Below are positions 5,994 through 8,308 of a stretch of 8,308 nt of DNA, piece after piece; within the stretch, counting starts at the first letter, position 1; each line of letters opens with the position of its first letter. The DNA is taken from NCBI GenBank assembly GCA_937859005.1, contig CALLYR010000471.1, forward strand, positions 1 to 8,308, in the 5' to 3' direction. Both the position numbers and the translations under genes were made by a program. Under the pieces are notes generated by a model, which worked only from the letters and a program-made list of their open reading frames with translations, made no database searches and was not told the origin of the DNA. Source of the DNA: an uncultured Paracoccus sp. (GTDB taxonomy: Bacteria; Pseudomonadota; Alphaproteobacteria; Rhodobacterales; Rhodobacteraceae).

Positions 5994-6588
5994 GGCGCTG
6001 ATCCTGATCCTTGCGGCGGCGGGGGGCTATCTGCTGGGCTCGGTGCCCTTCGGCATCGTCATCACCCGCGCGCTGGGCCTGGGCGACCTGCGCAGGATCG
6101 GGTCGGGCAACATCGGCGCGACCAATGTCCTGCGCACGGGCCACAAGGGCGCGGCGCTGGCGACCTTGCTTCTGGACGGCGGCAAGGGGGCGATTGCCGT
6201 GCTGGTCGCGCGGACGCTGGGGGGCGAAGCGGCGGCGCTGGCCGCGGGCGGGGCGGCGTTCCTGGGGCATCTGTTCCCGGTCTGGCTGGGCTTTCGCGGC
6301 GGCAAGGGGGTCGCCACATTCCTGGGCACGCTGCTGGCGCTGTTTCCTGCGCTGGGGGTGATGGCCTGCGCGCTGTGGCTGGCCACGGCGGCGATCACGC
6401 GGATTTCCTCACTGTCGGCGCTGGTCGCGGCCGCAGGTGCGCCGGTCTTTGCCTGGATCTGGGACCTGCCGGGGTTGGCCGCGGTCACGCTGTTCATGGC
6501 GGTGCTGATCTTCATCCGCCACCGCGCCAACATCCAGCGGATGCTGGCGGGGACGGAACCGCGGATCGGGGGCGCAAGGCCGCGCTAG
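5986..6588 (+). CDS. plsY: Glycerol-3-phosphate acyltransferase PlsY (acyl-phosphate dependent)
   Basis: An inner-membrane enzyme that transfers an acyl group from acyl-phosphate to glycerol-3-phosphate, giving lysophosphatidate for phospholipid synthesis; acyl-phosphate comes from PlsX. Seen: 200 residues, normal size, strongly hydrophobic with about five to seven membrane segments. The three conserved cytoplasmic motifs are present: GSVPFGIVITR followed by RIGSGNIGATNVLRTGHKG (18-55), GHLFPVWLGFRGGKGVATF (94-112), and the C-terminal IRHRANIQRMLAGTEPRIG (177-195). ATG 5986 lies eight bases inside the upstream gene and is preceded by a G-rich RBS-like run. The neighbouring pyrB and pyrC-like genes match a common alphaproteobacterial order, which I recall as often continuing with dprA and topA. 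Here the next gene instead faces the other way. Its TAG shares a CTAG palindrome with the stop of that opposite gene. Confidence 0.96.
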   Translation: MSEALILILAAAGGYLLGSVPFGIVITRALGLGDLRRIGSGNIGATNVLRTGHKGAALATLLLDGGKGAIAVLVARTLGGEAAALAAGGAAFLGHLFPVWLGFRGGKGVATFLGTLLALFPALGVMACALWLATAAITRISSLSALVAAAGAPVFAWIWDLPGLAAVTLFMAVLIFIRHRANIQRMLAGTEPRIGGARPR

Positions 6589-6845
6589 ACTTCGCGCCGG
6601 CCCAGCAGCGCCTCGACCGCCTCGGCGGTGCGCCTGGTGTTCGCGTGGATGCCGATCTGCAGATAGATGAAACCCGCCATCAGCACCACATGGACGAAGC
6701 CGAAGGCGAGGATGCCCAGGAACGAGATCACACCGCCCTGCGGCTACGTCAGCGAGGCGAAGGCGGCCACGACGATGCCGAGGCCCATCAGCACCACGAT
6801 CAGGCCGATGACGCGTTCGAACGAGTCCACGAAGAAGTTGCGCAT
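6585..6845 (-). pseudogene. Small two-helix membrane protein gene interrupted by in-frame TAG
   Basis: Seen by translating the minus strand: ATG 6845 to TAG 6587-6585, 87 codons including an in-frame TAG at codon 34 (6746-6744). The first part is MRNFFVDSFERVIGLIVVLM followed by a helix ending ASLT. After the stop, GGVISFLGILAFGFVHVVLM continues into a second helix, then NTRRTAEAVEALLGRREV. Both halves are in one frame and together make a coherent protein: short amphipathic start, two helices, charged tail, somewhat like DUF4282 proteins (tentative). One base change (TCG or CAG to TAG) explains the break. Restart at GTG codon 39 is possible but its RBS is weak. The ATG has AGGA eight bases upstream, inside a 13-bp hairpin. 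It lies 63 bases downstream of the hydroxyacyl-CoA dehydrogenase gene on the same strand. It may be a recent pseudogene, a base error, or a read-through gene. Confidence 0.62.
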
Positions 6846-6848
6846 GAA

Positions 6849-6879
6849 GCTTTCCTGTCGGTTGCTCCGACAGGAAAGC
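6849..6879 (-). terminator. Perfect 13-bp hairpin: terminator of the dehydrogenase gene and/or RBS-sequestering leader
   Basis: GCTTTCCTGTCGG (6849-6861) and CCGACAGGAAAGC (6867-6879) are perfect inverse complements around a five-base loop. On the minus strand it starts 30 bases after the stop of the dehydrogenase gene, the usual place for a terminator, but only TTC, not a T-run, follows. The minus-strand 3' arm contains AGGA, the only Shine-Dalgarno-like sequence for the small membrane gene at 6845. If transcription passes, the hairpin would hide that RBS. Confidence 0.6.
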
Positions 6880-6908
6880 ACCGAATCACTGAGAAAGCAC
6901 GAACCCCG

Positions 6909-7784
6909 TCAGCGCGTCGGCACCGGCGTCTCGCCGCGATAGTCGTAAAAGCCGCGGCCGGTCTTGCGGCCCAGCCAGCCCGCCTCGACATATTTGGTCA
7001 GCAGCGGGCAGGGGCGGTACTTGGTGTCCGCCAGCCCTTCGTGCAGGACGTTCATGATCGCAAGGCAGGTGTCCAGCCCGATGAAATCGGCCAGTTCCAG
7101 CGGACCCATTGGGTGATTTGCGCCCAGCTTCATCGATTCGTCGATGGAGCGGACATTGCCCACGCCTTCATACAGCGTATAGACCGCCTCGTTGATCATC
7201 GGCATCAGGATGCGGTTGACGATGAAGGCGGGGAAATCCTCGGCCGAGGCCGAAGTCTTGCCCAGCTTTTCCACCACGCCCAGCATCGTCTTATAGGTTT
7301 CCTCGTCCGTGGCGATGCCGCGGATCAGTTCGACCAGTTGCATCACCGGCACGGGGTTCATGAAGTGCAGCCCCATGAACTTTTCCGGCCGGTCGGTACG
7401 GCTGGCCAGCCGCGTGATCGAGATCGACGAGGTGTTCGAGGTCAGGATCGTGTCGCGCTTCAGATACGGCAGCAGATCCTCGAAGATCGCCTGCTTGATG
7501 GCCTCGCGCTCGGTCGCGGCCTCGATCACCAGATCGCACTGTCCCAGATCGGACAGCTGCATCGTGGTGCGGATGCGGCCCAGTGCTGCGTCGCGGTCCT
7601 CGGCCGCGATCTTGCCGCGGCTGACCTGGCGGTCCATGTTCTTGCCGATGAGGGCGACCGCCTTGTCCAGGCCTTCGCGGCTGATGTCGTTCAGCAGGAT
7701 ATCGAATCCCGCCAGCGCGAACACATGCGCGATGCCGTTGCCCATCTGCCCGGCGCCGATCACGCCCACCAACTGAACCGCCAT
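6909..7784 (-). CDS. 3-hydroxybutyryl-CoA dehydrogenase (3-hydroxyacyl-CoA dehydrogenase family)
   Basis: A cytosolic NAD(P)-dependent enzyme interconverting 3-hydroxybutyryl-CoA and acetoacetyl-CoA, in beta-oxidation and hydroxybutyrate metabolism. Seen: 291 residues, the standard stand-alone (Hbd/PaaH-like) length. The Rossmann motif is VIGAGQMGNGIA (8-19, GxGxxG at 10-15). Family active-site residues are in register: Ser119 (SNTSSISI), His140 (GLHFMNPVPVMQLVE), Glu152 and Asn190 (FIVNRI). The C-terminal dimer domain contains NHPMGPLELADFIGLD (223-238) and ends with GRKTGRGFYDY (272-282). ATG 7784 has AAAAGGA (7797-7791) six bases upstream. A promoter lies just before it, after the etfA terminator, so it can be expressed apart from etfA. 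Adjacency to etf genes is common in Rhodobacterales and fits acyl-CoA oxidation. The exact chain-length preference cannot be read from sequence. Confidence 0.94.
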   Translation of the reverse strand: MAVQLVGVIGAGQMGNGIAHVFALAGFDILLNDISREGLDKAVALIGKNMDRQVSRGKIAAEDRDAALGRIRTTMQLSDLGQCDLVIEAATEREAIKQAIFEDLLPYLKRDTILTSNTSSISITRLASRTDRPEKFMGLHFMNPVPVMQLVELIRGIATDEETYKTMLGVVEKLGKTSASAEDFPAFIVNRILMPMINEAVYTLYEGVGNVRSIDESMKLGANHPMGPLELADFIGLDTCLAIMNVLHEGLADTKYRPCPLLTKYVEAGWLGRKTGRGFYDYRGETPVPTR

Positions 7785-7811
7785 GATCCATCCTTTTCGA
7801 CTGTCGGCGCG

Positions 7812-7840
7812 ACGATAGGCAGAATGGCCTTGCCCCTCAA
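7812..7840 (-). promoter_or_regulatory. Promoter of the hydroxybutyryl-CoA dehydrogenase gene
   Basis: On the minus strand TTGAGG (7840-7835) and TATCGT (7817-7812) are separated by exactly 17 bases, each matching four of six consensus positions. Transcription would begin near 7805, leaving a leader of about 20 bases that contains AAAAGGA. It lies between the etfA terminator and the ATG at 7784. This is the best promoter match in the window. Confidence 0.55.
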
Positions 7841-7844
7841 CGGG

Positions 7845-7872
7845 AAAACCGCCCGCGGGCTGCGCGGGCGGT
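7845..7872 (-). terminator. Rho-independent terminator of etfA
   Basis: On the minus strand, 19 bases after the etfA stop, ACCGCCCGCG (7872-7863) pairs perfectly with CGCGGGCGGT (7857-7848) around a five-base loop. The last stem T and the next three bases form TTTT (7848-7845). A very GC-rich 10-bp stem followed directly by a U-run is a classical intrinsic terminator. Confidence 0.85.
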
Positions 7873-7891
7873 CTGTGGGGGCGGGACCGGC

Positions 7892-8308
7892 TCAGATTTT
7901 CTCGGTGAGTTCCGGCAGGACGGTGAAGATGTCGCCGACGAGGCCGTAGTCGGCGATCTGGAAGATGGGGGCTTCCTCGTCCTTGTTGATGGCGACGATG
8001 ACCTTGCTGTCCTTCATCCCCGCCAGATGCTGGATCGCCCCCGAGATGCCGGCAGCGATGTAGAGTTCCGGCGCCACCACCTTGCCGGTCTGGCCCACCT
8101 GCCAGTCGTTCGGGGCATAGCCCGAATCGACCGCCGCGCGGGATGCGCCGACCGCGGCGCCCAGCTTGTCGGCCAGCTTCTCGATGACGGCGAAGTTCTC
8201 CTTGGACCCCAGCGCGCGCCCGCCCGAGACGATGCGTTTGGCCGAGGTCAGTTCGGGGCGGTCGGACGCCGCGACCTTGTCCTCGACCCAGGACGCAAGG
8301 CCGGGATC
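7892..8308 (-). CDS. etfA: Electron transfer flavoprotein alpha subunit (5' end outside window)
   Basis: EtfA pairs with EtfB, binds FAD, and carries electrons from acyl-CoA and other dehydrogenases to ETF-ubiquinone oxidoreductase. Seen: the C-terminal 138 residues, in the FAD-binding domain. SGGRALGSKENF is followed by the near-invariant stretch around QVGQTGKVVAPELYIAAGISG, then GAIQHLAGMKDSKVIVAINKD and EAPIFQIADYGLVGDIF. The gene ends PELTEKI at TGA 7894-7892. The reading frame is open to the window edge on the minus strand. The GTG at 8098 falls within the conserved QVGQTGK motif and is not the start. etfB is expected just beyond the window, upstream on this strand. The transcript ends at the terminator at 7872-7845. 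The partial start prevents any statement about regulation. Confidence 0.96.
   Translation of the reverse strand, partial: DPGLASWVEDKVAASDRPELTSAKRIVSGGRALGSKENFAVIEKLADKLGAAVGASRAAVDSGYAPNDWQVGQTGKVVAPELYIAAGISGAIQHLAGMKDSKVIVAINKDEEAPIFQIADYGLVGDIFTVLPELTEKI

Noticed and set aside
6880..6908. Repeated GTGCTTTC on the minus strand between the dehydrogenase stop and the hairpin
   Set aside because: Two copies of an 8-mer, one being part of the hairpin arm, are too short and isolated to support an operator or repeat element.
7801..7807. CTGTCGG upstream of the dehydrogenase gene matching the hairpin arm at 6855-6861
   Set aside because: A seven-base match about 950 bases away is expected by chance in DNA of this composition, and there is no shared flanking sequence.
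6375..7949. Plus-strand open frame of 524 codons opposite the dehydrogenase gene
   Set aside because: It is antisense to a clearly real enzyme and overlaps plsY in another frame. The His/Asp/Gln/Arg-rich product has no family features.

Overview
The window is very GC-rich, with strong G/C preference at third codon positions. It carries genes and gene orders typical of Alphaproteobacteria, most likely Rhodobacterales of the Paracoccus/Rhodobacter type. This placement is inferred from protein style and synteny, not from a search. It looks like ordinary chromosomal housekeeping DNA: I see no tRNA, rRNA, IS element, CRISPR array or phage gene.

Layout. (1) 1-738, plus: 3' part of a Sua5-type threonylcarbamoyl-AMP synthase gene. 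(2) 779-1591, plus: a family-4-like uracil-DNA glycosylase lacking all four Fe-S cysteines. (3) 1570-2355, minus: a secreted, stand-alone DsbD N-terminal-type thiol protein, convergent with and overlapping the glycosylase gene. (4) 2471-4096, plus: yqgE and pyrB in one uninterrupted reading frame, because the expected yqgE stop reads GGA. (5) 4093-6588, plus: a small membrane PH-like protein, a dihydroorotase-like protein without its metal ligands, and plsY, all linked to pyrB by short overlaps. (6) 6585-6845, minus: a small two-helix membrane protein interrupted by an in-frame TAG, preceded by a perfect 13-bp hairpin covering its ribosome binding site. (7) 6909-7784, minus: 3-hydroxybutyryl-CoA dehydrogenase with its own promoter. 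(8) 7892-8308, minus: 3' part of etfA, ending in a rho-independent terminator.

How the genes fit together. pyrB and the degenerate dihydroorotase probably form an aspartate transcarbamoylase/pseudo-dihydroorotase pair, as in Pseudomonas, so an active dihydroorotase should be encoded elsewhere. plsY makes lysophosphatidate for membrane lipid synthesis. etfA and the hydroxyacyl-CoA dehydrogenase belong to acyl-CoA and hydroxybutyrate metabolism.

I found no convincing new defence, mobile or biosynthetic system. The points most worth a second look are the yqgE stop loss, the amber codon plus RBS hairpin in the small membrane gene, the metal-site loss in the dihydroorotase-like protein, and two probable leaderless genes.
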